64,000 nucleotides of DNA from Clostridiales bacterium. Its GTDB lineage: Bacteria; Bacillota; Clostridia; Lachnospirales; Lachnospiraceae. Positions 26,569 through 34,999 of this stretch are shown piece after piece. The notes beneath the pieces are model-generated. The model was not told where the DNA came from and searched no databases. It worked only from the letters and a program-made list of their open reading frames with translations. Numbering within the stretch: position 1 is the first letter of the stretch; the number at the start of each line of letters is the position of its first letter. The stretch is taken from positions 1-64,000 of the forward strand of contig JAJQAC010000063.1 in the NCBI GenBank assembly GCA_021204025.1, given 5' to 3'. Made by a program: the position numbers and the translations under genes.

Positions 26569-27720
26569 ATGAAACTGACAGTGATCGCATTCAGCAGGGA
26601 CGGAGCCATGCTTTGTCGTATGCTTTGTAAAAAATTAAATCAGTTTCCGGATACCTGCGAAGGTTATATTTCCGCCGGATATGAGAAGAAATCCGAAGAG
26701 GAAGCGGGAATTTTCTGCCTCAGGGAACCGGTCGCGGAGTGGACAGAGAGAATGTTTACAAAGAAGGACGGACTGATTTTTATCGGGGCGTGCGGGATTG
26801 CGGTTCGATTAATTGCACCTTGTCTTCGTGACAAATACAGCGATCCCGCTGTTGTTGTGATGGATGATGCGGGACGTCATGTAATCTCTTTACTGTCAGG
26901 CCACATTGGCAAAGCCAACGAGCTGACGAGACGGATTGCCGATGTAACAGGAGCGGAACCGGTGATTACCACAGCTTCGGATGTACATGGGATCCAGGCG
27001 GTTGATGAATGGGCGGCAGAACTTGGCCTGAAGATATCGGATCGCGAACTTGCCAGAAAAACAGCGGCGGCTGTCCTGGATGGCCGGCAGGTGGGTTTTT
27101 TTGAAGATCCTGTCTGCCAGGGATATTGCCGGTCCGCAGCAGCACGGACAGGATGCAGGAAGCGTCCGGATGGCTGCGAAGATGGGTTCCGGGAAGAGAG
27201 AACTGTGGTTATTTCCCCATACAGAAGTCATTGCCTGAAAGGTGAAGTCCTGCACCTGGTACCAGGATGCCTGATGGTAGGTATCGGCTGTAAAAAGGGG
27301 GTGGCCGGAGAGGCGATTGGCTTACAGATACAGAATGTGCTGAAATGTTATAATCTGGATCAGAGGGCGATAGCGTGTCTGGCCAGTATTGACAGGAAAA
27401 GCGGAGAGAGAGGACTGATCGCTGTGGCAGAGGCCTGGGGAGTGCCTTTGATTACATTTCCTGCCTCTGTACTGGATCAGATACCGGGTGATTTCCCGGA
27501 ATCCGGGTTTGTCAGAGAGATTACCGGAGTGGGGAATGTCTGTGAGCGCGCTGCCTGTGCGGCGGGAAGACTGAGGGAATACAGGACAGGAATTCTGCAA
27601 AAACTCCCTGATGGATGGGAAAAACATAAGGTTCAGTTACTGACAACGAAATATGCGGGAAATGGTGTGACAGTGGCGATAGCAGTACCGGTTTATCAGG
27701 AGCATGAGGATGATACATAA
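26569..27720 (+). CDS. cbiG: cobalt-precorrin-5A hydrolase (CbiG)
   Basis: CbiG opens the delta-lactone ring of cobalt-precorrin-5A and releases acetaldehyde. The 383-residue protein has the N-terminal domain with FIGACGIAVRLIAP and DDAGRHVISLLSGHIGKANE, a variable linker, and the C-terminal domain with VGIGCKKG and the SIDRKSGERGL region. The linker near residues 165-215 is Cys- and Arg-rich and not conserved. Its end overlaps the cbiJ-cbiE gene by 17 bases. Confidence 0.94.
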   Translation: MKLTVIAFSRDGAMLCRMLCKKLNQFPDTCEGYISAGYEKKSEEEAGIFCLREPVAEWTERMFTKKDGLIFIGACGIAVRLIAPCLRDKYSDPAVVVMDDAGRHVISLLSGHIGKANELTRRIADVTGAEPVITTASDVHGIQAVDEWAAELGLKISDRELARKTAAAVLDGRQVGFFEDPVCQGYCRSAAARTGCRKRPDGCEDGFREERTVVISPYRSHCLKGEVLHLVPGCLMVGIGCKKGVAGEAIGLQIQNVLKCYNLDQRAIACLASIDRKSGERGLIAVAEAWGVPLITFPASVLDQIPGDFPESGFVREITGVGNVCERAACAAGRLREYRTGILQKLPDGWEKHKVQLLTTKYAGNGVTVAIAVPVYQEHEDDT

Positions 27721-29152
27721 GATTGTGATTTTTGGTGGAACGTCCGAGGGACGCGAACTTGCGGAATGGTCGGCGGATCAGGGATTTTCCACAGTTGTAA
27801 GCGTAGCGACCCCGTACGGCAGACAGGTGGTTGCGGACAGGCCAAATCTGGTCATCCGCGTGGGACGGCTGGACAGGGAGCATATGAAAGAGTTACTGCT
27901 GATGGAAATCCCGGATCTGATTGTTGATGCGACACATCCTCATGCGGTTGAGGTAACGCAGACCATCCGCCAGGCGGCCGCAGATTGTGGATTGCCTTGT
28001 ATACGTGTAATCAGGGAAGAATTTCCTGTTGATCCAGAGTCGTGTGGGGAAGAAAATGTCCTGAGGGTGCCTTCGGTTCATGAGGCGGTACAGATTTTGG
28101 GACAGGAGAATGGAGCTGTATTTGTGACAACAGGGAGCAAGGAACTGAGGGAATTTACCCGATATCCCGGATTGAAAGAAAGAATTTTTGCAAGAGTGCT
28201 CCCGGACAGCCGTGTTTTGGCAGATTGTGAGGAACTGGGAATCCGAGGAAAACATCTGATAGCCATGCAGGGTCCGTTTTCCACAGAGATCAATCTTGCG
28301 ATGCTTCGTATGACCAATGCGAAATGGATGGTAACAAAGGAATCCGGTATCAACGGAGGTTTTTATGAGAAGATTGAGGCGGCCAGACAATGTGATGTGA
28401 GGACAATTGTGATCGAAAGATCGGAACATGAAAAGGGACTTACGGTTGCGGAGCTGAAATCCAGAATTCTCTGGCTTGCAGGTAAGAGCAGGCATTTATC
28501 ACGAAGGGTATCTTTGATCGGAATGGGGATGGGCGGTGGACAACAGCTGACCTTAGAAGCTCAGAAAGCCCTTCTGTCGTCAGAAGTTATTTTTGGAGCT
28601 CCGAGGATGCTCAGGGATATCGCGTCTTATGTGCCGGGCAGACTGATGATTCCTTTTTATAAGGGAAAAGATATTTTTGATTATCTGGAAGAACATCCGC
28701 AGAGATATACGGCAAGTGTTGTTTATTCGGGAGATACCGGATATCACAGTGGTTGTTCCGGCTTTTTGAGAGAGTTTCCGAAGCGGGGAGGCAATTATTC
28801 GGTTTGCGTATTTCCCGGTATCTCGACTTTTTCCTGCCTGTGCGCGAGATTTCAGATCAGAGGAGAGACAGTTTTTGCAGCCAGTATCCATGGACAGGAA
28901 GAGGATATTGTTTCGTTATTAAGAAATTACGGGAGAGTGTTTCTTCTGCTGGACAGGACTCATACGATCAGCAGTGTTTGCCGGGAGTTGTCGGAAGCCG
29001 GATACGGAAGGACTCAGATTTTTGCGGGGATCCGGCTGGGGTATCCGGATGAGCAGCTGATTCGGGACAGAGCGGACAGGCTTACTCAGGAGGAATCGGA
29101 TCCGTTGGCAGCCATGATCATGGAGAGAGAGGACATAATCGATGCGGGATGA
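27704..29152 (+). CDS. fused precorrin-6A reductase (CbiJ/CobK) and precorrin-6B/7 C5-methyltransferase (CbiE)
   Basis: This 482-residue fusion joins two pathway steps. Residues 1 to about 255 are CbiJ, with an IFGGTSEGRELAE nucleotide-binding start, DATHPHAVEVT, GSKEL and VTKESGINGGF. From about residue 265, CbiE begins with SLIGMGMGGGQQLT and continues through the tetrapyrrole-methyltransferase pattern with VYSGDTGYHSG and FPGISTFS. It reduces the macrocycle and then methylates C5. The gene overlaps cbiG by 17 bases and cbiT by 11. Placing cbiE directly before cbiT recreates the CbiE-CbiT pair that acts as the single protein CobL in aerobic organisms. Confidence 0.92.
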   Translation: MRMIHKIVIFGGTSEGRELAEWSADQGFSTVVSVATPYGRQVVADRPNLVIRVGRLDREHMKELLLMEIPDLIVDATHPHAVEVTQTIRQAAADCGLPCIRVIREEFPVDPESCGEENVLRVPSVHEAVQILGQENGAVFVTTGSKELREFTRYPGLKERIFARVLPDSRVLADCEELGIRGKHLIAMQGPFSTEINLAMLRMTNAKWMVTKESGINGGFYEKIEAARQCDVRTIVIERSEHEKGLTVAELKSRILWLAGKSRHLSRRVSLIGMGMGGGQQLTLEAQKALLSSEVIFGAPRMLRDIASYVPGRLMIPFYKGKDIFDYLEEHPQRYTASVVYSGDTGYHSGCSGFLREFPKRGGNYSVCVFPGISTFSCLCARFQIRGETVFAASIHGQEEDIVSLLRNYGRVFLLLDRTHTISSVCRELSEAGYGRTQIFAGIRLGYPDEQLIRDRADRLTQEESDPLAAMIMEREDIIDAG

Positions 29153-29720
29153 TGATTTTATCCGGGGTAATATCCCGATGACAAAGAGTGAGATCCGGGC
29201 AATATCGCTGTCAAAGCTGTTATGGAAAAAGAATCTTATTGTTTATGATATCGGCGCAGGGACTGGTTCGGTATCTGTGGAAGCGGCTCTGGCCGTTCCC
29301 GCAGGCCGGGTCTTTGCTTTTGAATATCGGGAGGAAGGATGCAATCTGATCCGACGGAACGCGAAGAAATTTGGGGTTGGCAACATTACCGTGGTCCGGG
29401 GCATGGCGCCGGAAACTTTTCAGGGTCTGCCTGTGCCGGATTGCGCGTTGATCGGAGGGAGCGGCGGTTTCCTGGAAGAGATTATGGATCGGCTGTTTGT
29501 TATGAACCCTGAGATCCGGTTGGTGTTGAATATTATTTCGCTAGAGACACTTGCACGGGCAGTTTCTTATTTTGAAAATCGAGGGCTGGAGGCGGAGATT
29601 GTCAGCGTTACGGTGGCGAAGGCAGAGAAAGCCGGGAAATATCACCTGATGAAAGGGCAAAATCCGGTTTATGTGATCAGTGTCGGAGGAACAGGTCAGT
29701 TTCATGTTGACAGAAGATAA
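29142..29720 (+). CDS. cbiT: precorrin-6B C15-methyltransferase, decarboxylating (CbiT)
   Basis: CbiT methylates C15 and decarboxylates the C12 acetate side chain. The 192-residue class I SAM methyltransferase has the family start DDDFIRGNIPMTKSEIRA, the SAM loop YDIGAGTGSVSVEAA near residues 35-50 and IGGSGG near residue 107. It overlaps both neighbours, which indicates translational coupling along the operon. Confidence 0.93.
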   Translation: MRDDDFIRGNIPMTKSEIRAISLSKLLWKKNLIVYDIGAGTGSVSVEAALAVPAGRVFAFEYREEGCNLIRRNAKKFGVGNITVVRGMAPETFQGLPVPDCALIGGSGGFLEEIMDRLFVMNPEIRLVLNIISLETLARAVSYFENRGLEAEIVSVTVAKAEKAGKYHLMKGQNPVYVISVGGTGQFHVDRR

Positions 29721-31185
29721 TGAAAAAGATATGATGACAAGGAAATGCGACAGGGTATCGGTACCAAGGATTCTTTTTGCTTCGCCGGCAAGTGGAAGCG
29801 GGAAGACGCTGATTACCTGCGGTTTTCTGGAAATTCTGAAACGGCGGGGAATGTCGGCAGTTTCTTTTAAATGCGGACCGGATTATATCGATCCGCTGTT
29901 TCATCAATATGTGCTTGGAATACCCGGATATAATCTGGACAGTTTTTTCCTTGGACGTGATGAGATTCACAGGTTATTTCTGGATAAATTTTTTTTGCCG
30001 GATTCCGGAAAATTATCCGGAAAGGATTCCGGAAAATTATCCGGAAAGGATTCCGGAACTCCCTTTGCTTCGAAAAGAGTGACAGGAAATATCCGGCAGA
30101 CCGTGGATAACCGCATAGCGGTAATCGAAGGTGTTATGGGATATTATGATGGTATCGCGGGAACTACTGTTACAGCAAGTTCCTATGAAATTGCCACGTT
30201 TACGGAGAGTCCGGTCATACTGGTTGTTAACGGAAAGGGTGCCAGTCTGTCTCTGGCAGCATTAATCAAGGGCTTTTTGGAGTATCGGACAGACAGCCGG
30301 ATCCGTGGAGTGATTTTTAACCGCACATCTGCTGCTATGGAAAAACGTCTGCGACCGGTCATTGAGGAACTGGGCGTGAAAGTATTTGGTTCTGTACCGG
30401 AATGTGCTCCGGCGAGTCTGGAGAGCCGTCATCTGGGACTCACGCTTCCTGACGAACAGGAACGGCTTCGCGAGAGAATTGACGCATTTGCGGATATACT
30501 GGAAGACAGTCTTGATATCGATGGGATGTTGAGTCTGTCGTTCACAGATACCGCCTTTGCTGACCGTGATGTTCGATATTCATATGGAAACAGTGGGGCG
30601 CGGGCAAAGCAGAAAGGCAGGATTGCAGTTGCGCGGGATGAGGCATTCTGCTTTTATTATCAGGATAATCTGGATTGCTTACAGAAATTGGGATATGAAC
30701 TGATCTTTTTCAGCCCGCTCTATGACAGGCAGATTCCGGACGGGGTCCGGGCGATTTTGCTGGGTGGAGGTTATCCGGAACGTTATGCGGAACCTCTTTC
30801 GCGCAATAGTGAGATGCTTTGCGCCATACGTGAGGCGTTTGGCAGGATTAAGATCCTTGCGGAGTGCGGGGGATTTCTTTATCTGCATCAGACATTGCAG
30901 GGCATGGATGGTAAGGTTTATCCGATGACGGGATGTCTAGATGCCGGCGGGTACCAAACGGAGAAGTTGTCACGTTTCGGATATATTCAGTTATCATGCG
31001 GCCTCCGGGCTCACGAGTTTCATTACTGGGAAAGTACGGCTCCGGGCGAAAACTTTGTAGCAGAGAAGCCGCTTTCGAAACGCAGCTGGAGATGTATGTA
31101 TTATACAGATACATTGCTGGCCGGTTTTCCTCATCTGTATTATCGGTCAAAGCCGGAGTTTATTGAAAATTTTCTGAAGGGATAG
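29704..31185 (+). CDS. cbiA: cobyrinate a,c-diamide synthase (CbiA/CobB)
   Basis: CbiA amidates the a and c carboxylates of the corrin with ATP and glutamine. An N-terminal dethiobiotin-synthetase-like ATPase domain has ASPASGSGKTLITCGF, KCGPDYIDP and EGVMGYYDG. A C-terminal class I amidotransferase domain has the nucleophile Cys in LAECGGFLYL and the His in HEFHYWES. ATG 29704 is chosen, with GGAGGA at 29685-29690; GTG 29680 and ATG 29731 are possible. An inserted low-complexity stretch, two copies of DSGKLSGK and a partial third, lies near residue 100 and is absent from typical homologues. Confidence 0.92.
   Translation: MLTEDNEKDMMTRKCDRVSVPRILFASPASGSGKTLITCGFLEILKRRGMSAVSFKCGPDYIDPLFHQYVLGIPGYNLDSFFLGRDEIHRLFLDKFFLPDSGKLSGKDSGKLSGKDSGTPFASKRVTGNIRQTVDNRIAVIEGVMGYYDGIAGTTVTASSYEIATFTESPVILVVNGKGASLSLAALIKGFLEYRTDSRIRGVIFNRTSAAMEKRLRPVIEELGVKVFGSVPECAPASLESRHLGLTLPDEQERLRERIDAFADILEDSLDIDGMLSLSFTDTAFADRDVRYSYGNSGARAKQKGRIAVARDEAFCFYYQDNLDCLQKLGYELIFFSPLYDRQIPDGVRAILLGGGYPERYAEPLSRNSEMLCAIREAFGRIKILAECGGFLYLHQTLQGMDGKVYPMTGCLDAGGYQTEKLSRFGYIQLSCGLRAHEFHYWESTAPGENFVAEKPLSKRSWRCMYYTDTLLAGFPHLYYRSKPEFIENFLKG
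30001..30057 (+). repeat. in-frame 24-bp tandem repeat inside cbiA
   Basis: Two identical 24-bp units (30001-30024 and 30025-30048) and nine bases of a third occur back to back, encoding DSGKLSGK twice and then DSG. Each unit contains TCCGGA twice. Because the unit is a multiple of three, gain or loss of a copy would leave the protein in frame. Confidence 0.95.
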
Positions 31186-31186
31186 A

Positions 31187-31714
31187 ATGGAAATGCTTCA
31201 TCTGATTACAGGAGGCAGTGCGAGTGGAAAATCAGAATATGCGGAATCCCGGGTAGTCGAGTCAGGACAGCGTGAACGCTATTATATTGCCTGCATGCGA
31301 CCTTATGGAGAAGAAGGAAGAGAACGGGTGCGAAAACACCGTGCCATGCGTGAAGGAAAAGGCTTTATAACAATTGAGTGTTATGATCATTTGTCCTCTC
31401 TGCGTTTTGCCGGAGAAAGGACAGGAAGGGCGATCCTGCTGGAGTGTATGTCTAACCTGACTGCCAACGAGCAGTTTGGGGCAGGCGGTACAGATGAAGA
31501 GATTATAAACAGGATCGTAAAAGGGGCGGCATCTCTTTGCAGTCAGGCGGAAAATGTATGGATTGTAACGAATGAGGTGTTTTCCGATGGGGTGCAGTAC
31601 GATGCTGAAACGATGCGTTATCTGCGTCTTCTGGGTATGGTTAATCAGAAACTGGCGGAAATCGCCGATCACATCACAGAGGTTGTTTATGGGATTGCAG
31701 TGACAATCCGGTAA
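31187..31714 (+). CDS. cobU: adenosylcobinamide kinase / adenosylcobinamide-phosphate guanylyltransferase (CobU)
   Basis: CobU phosphorylates adenosylcobinamide and then adds GMP to prepare the nucleotide loop. The 175-residue protein has the P-loop GGSASGKSEYAE (about residues 9-20), KHRAMREGKGF with the guanylylation-type His region, LLECMSNLTANE and the TNEVFSDGVQYD segment near the C-terminus. The gene begins one base after the cbiA stop codon. A shorter CobU-like gene lies three genes downstream. Confidence 0.9.
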   Translation: MEMLHLITGGSASGKSEYAESRVVESGQRERYYIACMRPYGEEGRERVRKHRAMREGKGFITIECYDHLSSLRFAGERTGRAILLECMSNLTANEQFGAGGTDEEIINRIVKGAASLCSQAENVWIVTNEVFSDGVQYDAETMRYLRLLGMVNQKLAEIADHITEVVYGIAVTIR

Positions 31715-31788
31715 TCCGATAAGAAGATTTTCAGAGCTTTGGATAAGCGATGAAAGAAATAGATACTGGTAAAATGAGGAGAATCGTC

Positions 31789-32772
31789 ATGAGAGAAATT
31801 TCGATCAGGGACATTCCTGGTTTTCAGATCGGACAGGAAGAAGATCGGGAAGGGGCAACCGGATGTACGGTTATTTTATGTGGAACCGGGGCGACCGCGG
31901 GACTGGATGTACGAGGCGGAGGACCTGCGTCGCGGGAGACAGAACTTTTAAAACCAGTGGCAGCTGCTCAGGCAATCCATGCGGTTGTTCTGGGAGGCGG
32001 CAGTGCGTTCGGTCTGGATGCCGCAGGTGGTGTGATGCGATATCTGGAGGAACGGGGAATTGGTTTTGATGTCGGAGTGACAAAGGTACCGCTGGTCTGC
32101 CAGTCAGATATCTTTGATCTGGGAATTGGCAGTGCCCATGTCCGTCCGGATGCAGAGATGGCTTATCGTGCCTGCGTAAATGCAGAAAAGGGAAATTATC
32201 GTAATGGTAATTACGGCGCAGGGACAGGGGCGACCGTGGGTAAAGTATGTGGAGGCGCATTCGCGATGAAATCAGGTATCGGAAGCTATGCGGTTCAGAA
32301 CGGTGATCTGATGGTGGGCGCAGTTGTTGTAGTAAATGCATTGGGCGATGTCTATGACTGGAAAGACGGAAAAAAGGCAGCCGGGGTGCTAAAAGAAGAC
32401 AAAAAAAGTTTCCGGGATGCATGTAAAGTGATGTATGAGAGAAATCAGCCGGGAGGAAACCGTTTTGTAGAGAATACGACAATCGGGGCCGTCATCACCA
32501 ATGCGGAGTTTAACAAAACGCAGCTTTGCAGGATCGCGTCTTTGGCGCACAATGGTCTTGCCCGTGCCATACGTCCGGTTCATACATCTGCAGACGGAGA
32601 CAGTATCTATGCGTTATCTACAGGTGGGTGCCAGGCAGATGCAGATATGGTCGGTACGCTGGCGGCAGAGGTGATGGCGGAGGCAATTTTAGTCGCTGTT
32701 AAAAGCGCGGATGCCGCCTACGGATTTCCCTCCTGGAAAAATTTACAGGAAAATATCATTCAAAGCGTATGA
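31789..32772 (+). CDS. P1 family peptidase (DmpA/S58-type aminopeptidase)
   Basis: The 327-residue protein is an Ntn-hydrolase-like member of the DmpA/L-aminopeptidase-D-esterase family. It shows GCTVILCGTGATAGLDVRGGGPASRET, HAVVLGGGSAFGLDAAGGVM and, at the expected autocleavage point, a GAVITNAEFNKTQ segment. Such enzymes mature by self-cleavage and remove N-terminal residues from small peptides. ATG 31789 after GAGGAG (31776-31781) is the likely start; the frame is open from 31750. It sits inside the cobalamin operon and overlaps cobS by four bases, although no step of the known pathway needs a peptidase. Confidence 0.88.
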   Translation: MREISIRDIPGFQIGQEEDREGATGCTVILCGTGATAGLDVRGGGPASRETELLKPVAAAQAIHAVVLGGGSAFGLDAAGGVMRYLEERGIGFDVGVTKVPLVCQSDIFDLGIGSAHVRPDAEMAYRACVNAEKGNYRNGNYGAGTGATVGKVCGGAFAMKSGIGSYAVQNGDLMVGAVVVVNALGDVYDWKDGKKAAGVLKEDKKSFRDACKVMYERNQPGGNRFVENTTIGAVITNAEFNKTQLCRIASLAHNGLARAIRPVHTSADGDSIYALSTGGCQADADMVGTLAAEVMAEAILVAVKSADAAYGFPSWKNLQENIIQSV

Positions 32773-33563
32773 TGAGACAGGATGAGCAGAGAAAGAAAAA
32801 CAGAATCCGGTTGTTGGACAGTTTCCGGATTGCGTTTTCTATGTATTCAAAAATTCCGGTTCCGCAGACCGAATGGACAGAGGATGGAATGCGGTATGCC
32901 ATGTGCTTCTTTCCGGGCGTAGGGGTCGTGCTGGGATTTGCTGCCGTATGTTTTCATCTGCTATCGGTTTTGCTCGGATTCGGAGTGGTCGCGGATGCGT
33001 GTCTGGGAACGGTATTGCCGCTCCTTGTCACAGGAGGGATTCATATGGATGGTTTCCTGGATACTGTGGACGCGCTGTGTTCGTGGCAGGATCGGGAAAG
33101 GAAGCTGGCAATCATGAAGGATCCTCATACAGGAGCTTTCGCTGTTGTTGGGTGCAGTGTTTATCTGCTTTGTTATGCAGCAGCGTACAGTGAACTCGGA
33201 GCGGGAGCTTTTCCGGCGATTGCGGGAATCCATGTGGGAACCAGAGCACTCAGCGGATGGGCGGTTGCAGCTTTCCCGAAGGCAAAAAAAGAAGGGCTTG
33301 TCAGTACCTTTGCCGGACAGGCGGACATACGCACGGTAAAGATTTCCATGGTGTTATGGGGGTTGGCGGCGACGGGATATATGGTGGTAACCGCAGGTCC
33401 TTTGACGGCAGCCGCGATTTGCCTGACTGGACTTTTATGCCTTGCAGGCTATCACCGGATGGCGGTAAGGGAGTTTGGAGGAGTAACCGGAGATCTGGCG
33501 GGTTTTTTTCTGCAGATCTGTGAATTGATTATGATAGTTGTGCTGGCTTTCCTGGCTTCATAG
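32769..33563 (+). CDS. cobS: adenosylcobinamide-GDP ribazoletransferase (cobalamin synthase CobS)
   Basis: CobS joins adenosylcobinamide-GDP to alpha-ribazole at the membrane to complete the nucleotide loop. The 264-residue integral membrane protein has about six hydrophobic segments, the conserved FRIAFSMYSKIPVPQTEW start and the metal-binding loop GGIHMDGFLDTVDAL with its Asp cluster. It overlaps the P1 peptidase gene by four bases. cobT, needed to make alpha-ribazole phosphate, is not in the window. Confidence 0.93.
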   Translation: MMRQDEQRKKNRIRLLDSFRIAFSMYSKIPVPQTEWTEDGMRYAMCFFPGVGVVLGFAAVCFHLLSVLLGFGVVADACLGTVLPLLVTGGIHMDGFLDTVDALCSWQDRERKLAIMKDPHTGAFAVVGCSVYLLCYAAAYSELGAGAFPAIAGIHVGTRALSGWAVAAFPKAKKEGLVSTFAGQADIRTVKISMVLWGLAATGYMVVTAGPLTAAAICLTGLLCLAGYHRMAVREFGGVTGDLAGFFLQICELIMIVVLAFLAS

Positions 33564-33607
33564 GGAAGCAGAAAGGGATTTTACAGACAAACAGGAAGGT
33601 GTCTGAG

Positions 33608-34000
33608 ATGATTTTGGTGATCGGAGGAGTAAGTCAGGGAAAGGAACGGTTCGCCAGAGAACTTCTTTGCGCGGGTGATGAAAAAAATTATGAAAAAAAG
33701 ATGGCACGCGGTGGACGCGATCTTCCGGAAGCAGTATTTCAGAAGCCGTATGTGTCGGGATATCATGAGATGATTCGTGATCTGTTAAAAGAAGGGAAGG
33801 ATCCGGACAGATTTACCCGAAAGCTGATTCAGGCAGAGCCTGAACTGATTATTATGGATGAGGTTGGCAGCGGGATCGTGCCGATCTCCCGCGATGAGCG
33901 TGAGTATCGGGAAGCCGTGGGCAGGGCGGGACAGCTGCTGGCGGCGCATGCGACGCAGGTTTACCGGGTCATATGTGGGATCGGTATCCGTATTAAATGA
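33608..34000 (+). CDS. short second CobU-like protein
   Basis: This 130-residue protein resembles CobU at both ends but is shorter than the 175-residue CobU upstream. The N-terminus has a P-loop-like VIGGVSQGKERFA, and the C-terminus has the characteristic DEVGSGIVPISRDEREYREAVGRAGQ region, here closer to the CobU consensus than in the upstream copy. The central region with the guanylylated His is missing or reduced. It may be a specialised half-enzyme, a partner of the first CobU, or a decaying duplicate. ATG 33608 after AGGAAGGTG is preferred to GTG 33599. Confidence 0.72.
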   Translation: MILVIGGVSQGKERFARELLCAGDEKNYEKKMARGGRDLPEAVFQKPYVSGYHEMIRDLLKEGKDPDRFTRKLIQAEPELIIMDEVGSGIVPISRDEREYREAVGRAGQLLAAHATQVYRVICGIGIRIK

Positions 34001-34018
34001 GCGGACAGAGGAGTACGT

Positions 34019-34999
34019 ATGATATATGAAATGACGGCGGCAATCTGGATGGGATTTGTGATGGACCTGATCGTGGGTGATCCGCAGGGATGGCCGCATC
34101 TGGTGCGCCTGATCGGCTGGATGATTCAAAAACTCGAAATCATACTGAGAAAGCATTTCCCCGGAACAAAGGCGGGACAACTTGCGGCGGGAAGAGAAAT
34201 CGTGATCCTGGTGCTGATGGCGACTGCTATTGGCGGTGTCGGACTTTTGCGGATATCAGACAGGATTCACCCGCTGATTTGTTTTATCGTATCGGTATTT
34301 TTATGCTGGCAGGTGCTTGCGGCAAAGTCTCTCTATGTGGAAAGTGGTAAGGTATGGCAGATGTTTCAGCAGTCGGATATGGAGGGCGCGCGCGCTGCGG
34401 TATCCATGATTGTCGGGAGGGACACGGATTGTCTGGATCAGGCGGGAATTATCCGGGCGGCAATTGAGACGGTCGCTGAGAATGCTTCCGACGGTGTTGT
34501 GGCTCCGCTTTTTTATCTTTTTTTGCTGGGTCCGCTCGGGGGGATTCTGTATAAGGCGGTTAATACGATGGATTCCATGATCGGTTATCAAAATGAGACA
34601 TACCGTTACTTTGGCAGAGCAGCAGCAAAAACGGATGATCTGTTAAACTGGATTCCTTCGCGGCTGTCCGCTCTTTTGATGATCCTGGCTGCCTGGCTTT
34701 TACCTGGGTACGACGGTGCGGCTGCCTGGCGGATCTGGAGGCGCGACCGGCATAACCATCAGAGTCCGAATTCTGCACAGACGGAAGCAGCCTGCGCCGG
34801 GGCGCTGCATCTGATGCTGGCAGGAGATGCCTGGTATTTTGGAGAACTTCATCACAAACCAACGATTGGAGATCCCGACAGAGAAGCAAAAGCAGATGAT
34901 ATCAGGAAAGCGGGCAGATTGATGCTTATGACGGCATTTCTGGCGCTGATTTTTTTCACTGCGTCATCGGTGATTCTGAGGGGAGGCGTTAAGATATGA
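34019..34999 (+). CDS. cbiB: adenosylcobinamide-phosphate synthase (CbiB)
   Basis: CbiB attaches (R)-1-amino-2-propanol phosphate to adenosylcobyric acid in the membrane. The 326-residue protein has several membrane segments, the N-terminal DLIVGDPQGWPHLVRLIGW motif, ENASDGVVAPLFY and NTMDSMIGYQNE. The family is also called CobD in Pseudomonas naming. It ends with a four-base overlap with the aminotransferase-like gene, which supplies its aminopropanol phosphate substrate. Confidence 0.93.
   Translation: MIYEMTAAIWMGFVMDLIVGDPQGWPHLVRLIGWMIQKLEIILRKHFPGTKAGQLAAGREIVILVLMATAIGGVGLLRISDRIHPLICFIVSVFLCWQVLAAKSLYVESGKVWQMFQQSDMEGARAAVSMIVGRDTDCLDQAGIIRAAIETVAENASDGVVAPLFYLFLLGPLGGILYKAVNTMDSMIGYQNETYRYFGRAAAKTDDLLNWIPSRLSALLMILAAWLLPGYDGAAAWRIWRRDRHNHQSPNSAQTEAACAGALHLMLAGDAWYFGELHHKPTIGDPDREAKADDIRKAGRLMLMTAFLALIFFTASSVILRGGVKI

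Noticed and set aside
30001-30057. CRISPR-like repeat
   Set aside because: The units are directly adjacent with no spacers and lie in frame inside cbiA.
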